The notes under the pieces were generated by a model. That model ran no database searches. It had not been told where the DNA came from and was given only the letters and a program-made list of their open reading frames with translations. Below are positions 23,385-49,824 of a DNA stretch of 64,000 nucleotides, one piece after another. How positions within the stretch are numbered: position 1 is the stretch's first letter; the number at the start of each line of letters is the position of its first letter. The stretch comes from Fistularia commersonii. Its lineage: Eukaryota > Chordata > Actinopteri > Syngnathiformes > Fistulariidae. The stretch covers positions 5,045,001 through 5,109,000 of the forward strand of contig JBBMNZ010000030.1 of the NCBI GenBank assembly GCA_037954325.1, read 5' to 3'. The position numbers and the translations under genes were made by a program.

Positions 23385-23756
23385 CTATGCCTCAACTCCC
23401 TCCAGCTCGGGTGGCAGAGGGGATTTTGGGTGCTTGCTCTCAAAATGCTGTTTGAAGGTTTTGGGGTCGGGCATCTGTGACTGAGTAGAAAGGAAACATC
23501 CAATGAATTTTAGGTCAAGCTTGAGGGAAAGGGAACCAACATTGTTAAGCACCATTAGCATATTCTAGGGAGTATAAACACAACTGCCTGTTGAATGTGA
23601 GAAAAGAAAGCTAAAACCTACCCTACATACAGAGCAGGTGAACACTAAAGCTGCTTTTGCTGCTGTCTTTTGATCATGACCCTTTGCCTTCTTCATCTCG
23701 GCCTGTTTCTTGGCATTCTTCTGCTGGGACTGAATCTTCTGATGTCCACGTGCCAT
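23385..23756 (-). CDS. znf706: Zinc finger protein 706 (2 coding exons, 76 aa)
   Basis: Exons 23756-23622 and 23480-23385 join in phase 0 to give exactly 76 residues, the length of vertebrate ZNF706. The N-terminus MARGHQKIQSQQKNAKKQA is the lysine-rich SERF/4F5-type segment. A single C2H2 finger follows (C41, C44, H57, H62: FTCSVCR, FKQHFESKH), and the protein ends PLPPELEGVEA. ZNF706 is a small conserved nuclear protein, reported in stem-cell exit from self-renewal and as an accelerator of protein aggregation. The start is the only ATG in context and follows a splice acceptor 11 bases upstream (exon begins 23767). Neighbours agree with the PABPC1-YWHAZ-ZNF706-GRHL2 order. Confidence 0.95.
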
Positions 23757-25062
23757 GATGGTGAGTTCTATTGAGGCAGGTGAAAGAAAACATAAATCTG
23801 GTTTGGGAACATTCTGCACCATTACTTACTGTTTAAACACATTTATCACTAACAGGTCAATTGTAAAAGCCTGTCACTATCAATTACAAAAAGAAAAAGG
23901 CTGCCCCCAAAACATCAAGAAATTACTGAAAAGGCAACCCATGACACGATGTTTGGCAAGAAACCATACTTGGGGTAGTTTATTGACTATTCATGCCCAA
24001 ACCAAGAAGTTATAGGCAAAACAACAAGAAAATATTTCTTACTTAATTAATTTAATTCTGATTACTGAAAATACATATTTGGTGATCAGATCAGGGATGC
24101 TGCTTTATGATTTTGAAATGCTTGTGTTAATACACTTAAAGGCACTCATTGGAAAAAATTAATAAGCAATAAGCACTCAATATACCTGGGATACAAACTT
24201 TTACTGGTGCTGTGTATCTAACTTTGGATTTCCATTTTCTTAGTTGAGGACTTTGAGATGTGTAATTTCTCTGTAGAGGGACCGAGAAATGTTGCACTTG
24301 TATTTCACTTCTGATGTTTTGGACATCCATTTAATCACCATTTGCTACTGCTACCAGTACTGGCATGGGTGTTAAAAAGGGGGATCCAAAATTGTGAAAT
24401 TGGAGGTAACCCTCCTTGAAGCAGTTATCCTTTGAATGTGTTATATCCAATTATTTTCAACTCATCAAATCCTCAGACACCTTATGACACCATGAACCAA
24501 AAGGGTCTAGATGCCTCCTAAGGTCTGAGACCTTGAACGTTTGTCTACAGGCTTGTTAGTGACCTGCCTTGCTCAACAGCGACTTCTATATATAGTCTAC
24601 TGTTGTTCAGCATTCACACAGTAACACTAGTAAATGTAATAACGGAAATCCACATTTAGATAGCTGTCAGACAGACCAGTTATCTGAGGAAGAACATGCA
24701 ATTATTTAGCTTAGCTGCGAGTGTTTTGATCAGAGGTTTTAGCATCCATTTCACAGTTAAGCGCGTCGCATTGGTTCGAAAACCCCAGGGTAGCCTATTA
24801 AAGGTTAAACTCCCAGTTGCCCATTTTTTGAAACGATGTGAATTTGTTTCCATTCCTCTGAACTGAAGTCATTAGCAGACGATGGGCAGCAGGTGACCAT
24901 CAGCTGTAACGTGGGTTAGCATTTCATGTTAGCCTCCGCTAAACCCGGCTAGCCAGCTAGCCATGGGGTCGACATTCATTCTAAACCGCAGATAGCAAGT
25001 GCCCGAGCCTATTTTAAGGGTTTTATAGCGATTCAAAAGAGAAATATTTCGGGATTTCTTAC

Positions 25063-25200
25063 CCCTTAAAACTAAGAGTACGTGTCGTTCACCGGAAGCC
25101 CACCCACTAGAGTGTGACAGCTGCGAAATTCCCACTGACAAGTGTGACGGCGGTGCTGCGTTCAAAGACTGTCGGAATTACGTCATTAGAAACGCACAAG
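25063..25200 (-). promoter_or_regulatory. znf706: znf706 5' non-coding exon and promoter region
   Basis: A strong minus-strand donor (AAGGG then GTAAGAA, intron from 25062 downward) fits a 5'UTR exon that would splice to 23767. The start of the exon and its promoter must lie just upstream, in the GC-richer stretch up to about 25.2 kb. No TATA box was seen. Confidence 0.45.
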
Positions 25201-25209
25201 CGCTCCTCA

Positions 25210-27960
25210 GTTTTGAAAAGGTTTCAAAACTTGAAAAGAAAACCAAACTGTCTCCCATCTGAACTTATTTTATTCATAAGAATGAAAGAAAGGTGAAATA
25301 ACGGATATGAGATTATAAAGAGGAAATTTGTGTCCTTGTATTGCTTGAAAGGCTGTTCTGTTCCAGATAAAAATGTGGGAAACTTTGCAATTTCTCGCAG
25401 CATAAATGGAAATGAAATGTTTTCTTATGTCCGGCTGGTATGCAGTCGCCAGGCTGCTGGTGCAAGACGTTGGCAATGTTGTCCCCAAGTGGCAGCATTT
25501 GGTTAGTACACACACATTTAAGATTGACAAATTATCACCACTGGACAACTCAGTTATATGAGTCAAAAATATCATAGATCATACTTAATCTATTGTTTTA
25601 CAGTTGTTTTTCCATACCACCAGTAAGAAAAATAAGATCATTTCCCATGCTCCTGATACTTCTTAAGAAATTGTTCTTTGCCACTTTCGATCGTAACGAG
25701 GACAATTACATTTCATTTTCTATTAGTACAAATTTAATCAGTAACAATAAATGTAGATATATTTTTTGTCTCAAGACAATTAAGAAGATTTGTTAAATGT
25801 ATAACATCTTCCCAACTGTCTCATCTGATAGACTTATTTATCAAATTGATGACAATTCCAATTATTTTAGAAATATGAGGATGTGATTTGTTTTCATTAT
25901 GTAAGATATTGTAACTTTCATGTCAAATTTTGTTTTAGATTATCCATGTATGCCTCTCAGAGAAAACACAAGTCAATCTATTTATAGACTTATGCTATTC
26001 TTTTTCATTTAATTCATTTAACTTTTTTTTTGTCTTGTAAAACTATGGCCATTTGGGGTATAAAATACAGCTGTTCTAACATCACTAATTATTATTACTT
26101 GTGCTATGATTGAATGAGTGGTGAAAAAACATTTATTTCACATTTGTACTGTTGTATTTACGGATGAAATATCTTGTGTATATGTAAATACCCTTTTGTG
26201 TATATTTCTGTATTTTATTCTTATATCCATTTTCACATATATGTCCTTTTAAAGATTTTGATTTTTTTTTAACAATTATGTATAAATATTTTTTCATGGT
26301 TTTAGTCACTGATCTTTTATTTTTATACAAGAATCCAACCAATTTCAGCTATCTTATGATTCTTGTCAAGAGCATTTGTCTCTGAAATGTTTTTTCCCCA
26401 TTCTTTTTTTTTAACCCAACTTTGCAGTTGTTTTTTTGTTCTTAGTTTATTAAAAAGCATAAAAAACACACTTTCTGTATATCTTTGCAGGTAGGTTATA
26501 AAACTGTGCAACTGTGGTCAGTCTAATGCAACATTTAAATAATAGAATTAATTTACATTTACGTGATACTATACTATACTATACTTTACTATACTATACT
26601 ATACTATACTATACTATACCATTGTTTGTTTGTTTTGGCATTTCCAAATTATTTGCTTGCTATTTGTTTTTGAACTCCCAGCCCGCATTGCACCGTTATT
26701 TTGTGTAAACATAGGGTCAGAATTCAGTGTATTTTATATCATGAAGGAGCTGTTCCTCCATCGTATCACTAGGCGGCAGGTAAGTGGGACTTGTGTTTTC
26801 AGATATTATATTGCATGTGCAACCTCCATTCAGAAGTGTATTATGATAAAGCAATACAAACATCAGTACATTCAGGCCTTCACCCTTTGGCCATATGATA
26901 CAACATGTGAAATTTATCTTAGGGAACTATATATCAGGGCCCGATCTCACCGGCAACCATTAACTAACACTCTGATAAACAGTAAAGATACTTAGCCTGT
27001 AAAGACTTCACTTCTGTCATGGGAGAGTTGAGGTCATGTTTATCATTTTTCATCTGTGGTTATTTGGTCGGAGCAGTAAAGCAGTTCGCCACCACACTGT
27101 ATTTGACTAAGTCCAGTTAATATGAAAATGAACTTATCATGTGAGGAATACAGATTCTCACGCTATTCCACTGACACCTGCACATCAATCAGGCCTGTTA
27201 ATGAAATGAAAGTGTTTCATTTGAGCAGTAACGAAATGGCCCATCCAAAGAGCAGTGTTATTTTTACCCGTTCTTCTTGACAATTGCATGTCATGACTTT
27301 CTTAAGAGAAATCCTATCATTGTGAGAAAAGTCTCTAGTCAGTCTTTGTGCCCTGCTCACCTTCCGTCTTTTTTTCTCTCCTAATCATAAGAGAAGAGGG
27401 ACGATCCATTCAGGCTTTTGTGAAAGGGGGAAATATCTCTCCAGAGAGAGAAGGATGTGATTATGCCTTCAAAAAGGAGGAAAAAATGTCCTTTTGACAA
27501 AAGCCACACATTGCTCAAGTTCTCCTACCCTGGAGGTTGTTGTGCAGGGACTTGTTAGCTTATGTTTGGGGTGGGGTTGTCCAGCCTTAGGGCCCCTGTG
27601 AAAGAGAATCTCCCAGGTGTCACCTCTTCAATAGTAATGGAGAATATTACCTGGCTGGTCATTCAGGGTGTGAAAAAGCAGGGATTTGGCACAGACAGCC
27701 AAACAATATTGTTTTTCCAATTATAACCTTCCCTCCTGCCACAAGAGCTTTCAGGGTTTCTTTTCTATGTAGCCAGTTTGGATCATTTTCCTCCAAAATA
27801 CCGTTCAGCAAATACAGTGCAAATCATAAGGTGTCTTCGCTCAACACGTACCTGGCATCTATCAACATTTAAGATAACATGACTGACAACTAAACACGAC
27901 AGGTGAGAGTGACCTTGTTTCTATAGAAGGAAAAGGAAGTTGCTTTTTTTTTTCTTCCCC
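25210..27960. other. Intergenic region upstream of znf706
   Basis: Mostly AT-rich (25.5-26.7 kb) with a pentanucleotide repeat. 27.2-27.9 kb is more balanced and looks non-repetitive; it could hold regulatory elements for grhl2, but nothing in the sequence proves this. Confidence 0.35.
26565..26620. repeat. (TACTA)n pentanucleotide repeat
   Basis: About eleven tandem copies of ACTAT/TACTA with one TTACT interruption. Confidence 0.85.
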
Positions 27961-28068
27961 ATCAGCCACTTCCTCCCCCCAAAACACACGCCCTTATGTT
28001 TTCCCTTTTTTCCAAACCAACAGGTTTTGCCACAATCTGCTGCTGCTGCACAACTGTGACATGCCACA

Positions 28069-29692
28069 ATGTTGCCAGACCAGTCGGCCCGAGCACAAGT
28101 CGTGACACAATCACAACATCCACATGCTGCTGACTTTCACTGCTACCCTCAGAGGGCCCAGTCATGGGAGTTGGTTGATAAAGAGGATGTCATAGTATCT
28201 AACGTAAGTGCAGTGTATTTTGGGAAAGGAACATTAAAAATATTAAAAATCTAGCTGGAGGATACACTGATTTCTTTTTGCTACAGTGAAGTTGCAGGTG
28301 ACCATTGCTTAAATGTGAGGTAATAAAGTCTGCCACCAGGGGAGAAAAGTTAACTTCCTACCTTGACACATGCAATTTTGAACAAAGATGGGACAGATGA
28401 AGGACAGCCTGATTGAGAAGGTGTTGAGGATTTAGTAAAACATTCAGTAGCTCTTCAACTGGGGGAATATGGTAGACCAAGAAGTGGAATTTCTGAATGG
28501 ACAGAATGTCTTTAAATATATTTAGCTGACGTTTTGTCTGGACCATTTTTGGTACTCCAGGTGTTATATTATGCAAGTGCTTCATGGATAAGGTTTAGGA
28601 CTGACATTCCACCAAGTGTAGGACATTATTTTAAATTATATTTTAGAAATTATAAAAAAGGACAGTTTGCAAAATACAGAAGACAAAGTAAAGCTTACAG
28701 AAAGTGTCATTTGATCAGAGCAATTACAACCAAAATTAAGGTAAATAGGACAATTTTTGCATTTTTTTGTTGTCATCCGTGACACAGAAATGAATACATT
28801 TACATGAAAAAAAAGTCATTAATGTTATTTAAATTTCCTTTCTTCTGTCTTAGTACGGGTACAAATACACTCCTGTCTCAGAGAAAGAGATAATAATCAG
28901 CTACTGCCAGGTGTGTGTGTCACTAATTTATATAAAAACAAAAAGCTACGGTGCAACTCCAGCAGTAATTGCATTACCTGATTTCTCATTATAAATAATT
29001 ACGAATGACACTATTCGTAAATTAAAGGTCACGTAATGATGAATCAGTGTTTTATTAGCTGAAGAGACATTGCTCTGTAGACATTGTCTTTTTTATGTTT
29101 ATGAGAATACTCAAGAAACACAACCTTTAAAACCACACAATAGCAGGGTGAGCTGTCATCCAACGTATGACGCTAGAACATTAGACATATTGATCGTTGC
29201 ATCAGGAACCTTCATTCAAAGTCATTCAAATGTCAAAGTTAAACTATTATGGTGTCCTACCAGGAATAGTCTTTTACAAGAAAAACTTGGATGTTTCAAA
29301 TTTCGCTGACTGGTGGCATTGAAGCTGAAAGATACTAATTTGTGGATACTGACTAATACTGTATCAGAGAGATTTTCCAGAGATTTTTCCTGAGGTTGTA
29401 CTTTAAACGAGAATTTTTTTGTACAAGATTCATTATCTACTTTTGAACAGTCCATAATACTGCTCTACTCTTCCTCACCTGCACTTCCATGTCACTTCTC
29501 TGTCCCCTCGCCTCTGTCCCAATTGCCCGTTTCCTCCTTGCCATTAATCTGGCTTGGAGGAGAACACGTGTTTGTCACTGCTCTGTCTGTCTTAACTGTG
29601 TTATTCAGGTCTTTGGCATCCTATCAGGTACTCAAGACATCCAATTCAGGCCAAGTCCAGGCACGCGGCTTCTCCCTGTGAAAATACGTCTG
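28069..29692 (+). other. Candidate unannotated three-exon transcript (weak)
   Basis: Three open segments with consensus splice ends stay in phase 0. The first runs from ATG 28069 to 28203 (donor GTAAGTG), preceded by a strong polypyrimidine-CAG acceptor at 27965. The second is 28854-28910 (CTTAG acceptor, GTGTGT donor). The third is 29609-29692 (TTCAG acceptor, GTATGT donor). Joined, they would encode 92 codons including KEDVIVSN, YGYKYTPVSEKEIIISYCQ and VFGILSGTQDIQFRPSPG. No family is recognised. An acceptor near 29780 would add a short tail ending in a TAG. It could equally be a non-coding RNA or chance. Confidence 0.15.
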
Positions 29693-30895
29693 GTATGTGG
29701 GATACACCTTTTATACCTCATTGAGTAGGGACACACAGATGTGTGGGAAGGAATTCTGTGGCTTCTGACTCCAGTACTGCTTGTGGCAGCTTGCAAAGTA
29801 GCCTTTGCACCATTACAACTGTCATACAACCACATGGCTAACATTCCGGCTGCAGGATTCACATTAGAGAGACTATTTAAATTCAGAACTAAATCTAACA
29901 TAACTAAAACACAATTGTCTTCACTTTTAATAGGCAATTAATGCATTTTAAGTCATGACTTGAGTATGAGAATACTTTGTAATGTCTCTCCCTGGCCTTT
30001 GTTAATATGTTGTTGGAGAAAAGGGACTCCACCTGTATTTATCTAGCAGCTCCATTTAAACACACACAATACTGAAAGAGAGCTCAGTAAAGGCCCAGTT
30101 GCTCTGTAAGACAAATTAGACAAGGGAGGATAGAAAAGATCATGCCTCTCACATAAAAGCAAACACACAGGGGTGACACCACTGACGGTTAAACTGAATC
30201 CCAAACAAGATTTCTAGATTTCCATAGAGGAGTCCCTGAAGGCTCTCATAAGCAAATGTCTGTATTTTGTCATGCAAATATCATAATAAGATATTAGACC
30301 AGTTTGGAAAGAGTATCTAATCTGTTTCTCAACCTTTGGTCATATATTTGCATGTAACGCTGCACATTTCCAAGTTGTTTGAGATATTTTAGGGGCAAAA
30401 CCGCCGTGACGAAACAAACCATATCAAGTAAAGTATTTGCCAAAAAATTTTCCAATTAAAAAGCGTGCATTTAATATGACATTATGGAATGCTGAATGCC
30501 TTTTAATGATTTATTTGCTGAAAAAAAGGATGAAGATAATATACAATTGATTAGGGATGATGTCAAATTAGAAAGGAGATACATTTGATAAACATAATAG
30601 TCGGGAAATTTTGTTCGGCTAGAGCCTTCATCCATTTTAATATGGACACTTTTTCCGTTAAGATGTCACATAATTTGCTAAATATGCTGATATGATGATG
30701 CAACCAGCAATTAATATGCCTAATCTTCTCAGTTTCACATTTCTTATTTAGTTTTCACAATTTTTGCAGCAAAAGAAATTATAATTCGTATTCATATCTG
30801 TATATGAAAGTGACATCAAGGAAAGAAAAATAGTGGCACTCGGGGTCATTACTGACATGATTCCCATTGAAGAGGTGCTGCAGCATCACAGGAGA

Positions 30896-31011
<116 letters not shown>

Positions 31012-31183
31012 TTGTTTGCTTTGGCAGGGTCTGGTAATCCCAAACCCCAAACACTGGGACCCCGTTCACACAATGGCTTCATTAAGAGAACAATGCCATT
31101 GTGTTAGCTAATGACAGGCCTCCTCCCTACCTTCTGTCTGCTCTGAGATTACCTGAAAAACACATACCTGAAACCCTTGCGTA

Positions 31184-31184
31184 C

Positions 31185-31216
<32 letters not shown>

Positions 31217-31217
31217 G
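31184..31217. repeat. (GT)n microsatellite
   Basis: A GT run of about 34 bp with one GC interruption near its end. Confidence 0.9.
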
Positions 31218-31439
31218 GTCAGACAGAGGCCATCCATAAGGCTGCAGGTGTAACCCCCCCAGTCCTGCTGTAAAAAAAAAACAACAAAAGAAAAAAAACA
31301 AAAAAAACAAAAAAAAACAAAAGTAAAACTTTTCTTCCAGCTACGCATCTAAATTAAAAGAAACAAATCTTTACCTATACATAAAACCTTCGTAGTGAAA
31401 TATCCCATTGGTTTTCTATGACGCCAGGGTCGTGTATTT

Positions 31440-31923
31440 TGTTGGGTTAGCTTGTAGGCTAAGGCGGGTCGTTACCTGCCCCTGACTTGTTGCAGCAGCC
31501 AATCACAGCCGGCCCCGCGTCAACGCAGCCAATCAGCGCCCCGCTCTCCCTCACCTTCAATTCCTTTGGCTGTGAAAGAATTTGTGGCCCAGCTAACCCG
31601 CTGCAGTTGAACAAATCAATATTGATATAATAACGCGCGGTGGGGTTGACATTTTAGAGTAGATGATAGTTCAAGAAAATATGAAGCAATTATACTATTC
31701 ATGCGAATAAAACCAACGGTGTCTAAATGCGTTAGGAGCCGAGCGATTGGCTGCCGGGACAAAAGCGGCTTCACCTGCCGGGTGGAGAGGCGGAGAGGGG
31801 CAGGGGAGGAACGGAGAAAAGTCGACTTACCTGTAGACCAACTTCTGGCACCTCGCTCACTCTATTACCTGCTCCGACTTGAAAGTCCAGTTTCACCAGG
31901 AAGAATCGTAGAGGAAGCGAAAT
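31440..31923 (+). promoter_or_regulatory. grhl2: grhl2 promoter and 5'UTR region
   Basis: A GC-richer block upstream of the first coding exon. Two CCAAT boxes (31499-31503 and 31529-31533), exactly 30 bp apart and in the same orientation, suggest NF-Y binding. No TATA box was seen. The transcription start probably lies between about 31560 and 31800. Confidence 0.5.
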
Positions 31924-46562
<14,639 letters not shown>

Positions 46563-47330
46563 TGGTCACCCTGACAGGCAGAGGGGTTGAGATGAAATAA
46601 GACTGATTACCTAAAATCAATTAGGCTGCTATGGACTGGCTGACAGGCGGTTGGTGGTGTCACTCCGAGACGCTTTGAGGTCAGCATCACCAGTCTGGGG
46701 TTCTGTTACTCTTCGAGGCATCGCCTGCTCAGCAACAAAGGCAATGACTCAAACGGACACGTTAGTTGAATTCACCGCTAGTTAACACTGACCGGAGGGA
46801 TGACAGAGTGCAGATCTGTCTCTCCACTCACTGACTTGTTTTTATTGTATAAAAGAGTTTGCTCTTTAATTCTCTGTACATACTTGTGTGCTTGCCAAAT
46901 AAGCGTCAGGAGTAGCCTCATGATATACCTGATGTGAAGCATGTAGCCACCGCTTCAACTAGTTGATTAGCAGCTTGTTTTGCATGCCAGCCATTTTTTT
47001 TTTATTGTTTCTTTTCTAGCTTATTTATTGAGGCTTTTTAATAACAGTACTTTGCATTTGTCTAGCAATTTATCCAAACATTTCAAGTACTTGACATTTC
47101 AGTAACTTAACAGAATGTCACGCTCTGTAAACATGGTCCAGAGTTGTTTCAGTACTTACATTTAAAGAAAGATGTGAAGGGTTTGTGTTCGTAGGGCTCA
47201 TTATGAAATGGCAGGAACACAAAAATACTGTAATATGATGGCGCAAATGACACTGGGTTGTCTGCATCTCCCATTCTTGGCTGCATTTAAAAGATAAAAT
47301 AAAGATAATAAAGCCATATCTTGAGCTCCG
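46563..47330 (+). other. grhl2: grhl2 3'UTR and poly(A) signals
   Basis: About 770 bases after the stop codon there are two overlapping-range AATAAA hexamers (47298-47303 and 47307-47312). Cleavage is expected near 47325-47335. Confidence 0.65.
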
Positions 47331-47334
47331 TGAG

Positions 47335-47860
47335 GCTAAATGTTAATGTAAGGATGTTTACATGCTCACAATGACAACAAGTTTAATATGTACATTTGTA
47401 CCTTTAAAATACATTAAATATTTGCCACCAAAACATTTCCAACACAACAAACTGAAGTTAACTCACATCAAACTTTTGGGTGCATGTTAACTACAAGCAA
47501 GTGATTTAAAGGAATAAAACATAGAATAGGAATTAAAAGATATGCAAAACTTGGTGTTGAACTGCATTTGAAGGGCTGGACTTTACCTGTTTTCTCGGTT
47601 AGTCTCCACAGCCTGAATGTTTTTTTTTGATTTCAGTCCCTCAAATAACATTGTACTCATTGTAATAAAGCTGAGATGACATTAAAAGTCAGGGAATTGC
47701 TGAAGCCACAACACTTTATCCTGGATGTTAATTGAAAACATTATAATTCAAACTCCATGCACTAAGGTCACATCAGTATATCCAATACAACATTTTACCA
47801 CAACCATGTGGCTCTGGTCAAAATGTAGCTTATAAAAAAAAAACAGAGGAACATTTCCCC
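47335..47860. other. Short spacer between convergent grhl2 and ncald 3' ends
   Basis: About 0.5 kb of AT-rich sequence between opposing poly(A) signals. No gene seen. Confidence 0.5.
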
Positions 47861-47861
47861 A

Positions 47862-48994
47862 TTTTGTCTTTATTAAATTAACAAAATGGACATCCTACAT
47901 CGAACACATAATGCAAGTTAATACAAAATCTACAAAATGAGAGCGACAAAGTTTTTTTGTTCAACAGGTGACAATTGTACAGTATAAATGGATACAATAC
48001 TGTGAGGTTTTTTTTTGTTTGTTTTTTTTTTAAATCAATTAATCATCTACATTTGGCACTTGACCACAAAATGCTATTGAAGTGAAAAGCGGAATCGAGA
48101 AACCTGACTGACTCATTGAAATGTGCCGATTTCTGGAAAATCTGCTGTTTATTTTGTCTTGTTTTTCAAAGCAGTGCCCAACAACTCATGTATTCAGGCC
48201 AGCAGGGGCAAATACACAGAATGGAAACTCCAAAGAGCTGCTGGCAAATCTATGAAAAACCAGCTAATATGGGTGAACGCCACCTGAGCGGAGGTGAGGC
48301 GAGACTGCAGAATGAAAGACTGACTGAAAACAGCGGCAAATTCTGAAGATATCTTACAACTCGCAACCTCCCCCAACCCCTGCATGTGATCCGGTTGTTA
48401 CGATGGAGGTGAAGAATGTGCACATTTAGGATAAATTTGCATGAACACCCAAGCTCTTCAGACTCTACAACGACAGTTTTTGTATGCACACCCTTTGACA
48501 GCACAGTGGAAACAAAATCATTTGCCCACATTTACCAGGCTTTTTGGGAAATACAATGCAAGTCTGAGATACTGGGATTTTCTCACAACAATTAGACAAA
48601 GTGTCTCGAAGTCTGAAATGTAGCAATTGGTGAAAGCGGAGTGAATAGCAATATGTGTGGTCCTCTCCTTTTTTTGTTTCTTTTAAACATCGCTACCATA
48701 AATATGAGTGAATATACTGTACAACTTTCTTTCATACCTTCTGCGTCAAGTAAAAGAAAATAAAACGTTCATTCAACACATTCCAATAATTTATACGTCA
48801 AAGTTTTAAAGTGAATCTCATCCATTGCAGCCAATTGCCACAATTTTATCACATAGAAAAAAAGTATTTACTATATTTTCATATAACATCTACCTTTTTT
48901 TTGTTTATACACTTGTTGAACCGTAGTTGAAAGTAAATCACAGCTCAGTTTAAATGTCAAGTCTGTATATGTGAAGTGCATGCGTGTGTGTGCG

Positions 48995-49027
<33 letters not shown>

Positions 49028-49824
49028 ACAAAAAAAAACAAGTCACTTTCAAAAGAACCAAAGTATAACATGTTAAAATTTCCCCTTCACTTTTAAATCT
49101 GAGTCAGTTTAGTTTTCGTAACATTCTTCCAAAACGCACACTTTAAAAAAAGTCTTTCATGCCATCTAAAATTCTTTGCAATTAAAAACTACATTTCCCA
49201 GATGTCCAGCAACCCCCCTCCCCCCCATGTTGCCATACCGTAGGTTGCAAACAGGAGTGCAAACACTCCCAGACTAATATATTTAATTTCTTCCAGTGTT
49301 ACCTCAGAGTTAAACTGCAATACTTTGTAAAGGTCTGTCCATCATCACACGGCAACCCAAGTCACTAAGAGGGAACAAAAAGGAGGGCGATTCCCTTTCC
49401 AAAGTAGCAAACAACAGAAAAAGAGGAAGCTTGGGAATTGCCTCAATTCTGTGGGGACCCAGACGTACTGAACTTGTTGGATTATCCTCGCTGGATGATT
49501 CTGTGTTTGTGGGGTCTGTGATGAGTCTGGTGAGGGACGTGTTTGTATCTATGAAACCCCTGCTGTGTGGAGCTTGAGACCAGACATAGAGGCACATGAG
49601 CAGCATGAGCATCTGTGTCTTTGTATGTGTGTGTGTGTGTGTGTGTGAGATTACGATGCAATTAAATAAGTGTCTGGCTTTGGTATTTGTAGTTTGTGTG
49701 GTTCTGTGTACACCTCAATGCATGTGCCTCTATAGTTGGGGTGGTCAGATGTCTAGGCCGGCCACAACAGATTTGGAAACAAGTGGGAGTTAAATCGAAC
49801 TGCAGAGGGGAGAAGTCCTTGTGT
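47862..49824 (-). other. ncald: ncald 3'UTR (about 1.95 kb)
   Basis: A minus-strand AATAAA lies at 47879-47884, and no coding sequence is found between it and the ncald stop at 49825. The stretch carries microsatellites (48982-49026, 49626-49648). The long UTR is inferred from the absence of an earlier convincing signal. Confidence 0.5.
48982..49026. repeat. (GT)n(GA)n compound microsatellite
   Basis: GT repeats followed by an uninterrupted GA run, probably inside the ncald 3'UTR. Confidence 0.9.

Noticed and set aside
24706..24785. tRNA-like B-box (GGTTCGAAAACCCC) with an A-box-like TAGCTTAGCTGCG upstream
   Set aside because: Spacing is too long and no acceptor or anticodon stem can be paired; not a tRNA and not clearly a SINE.
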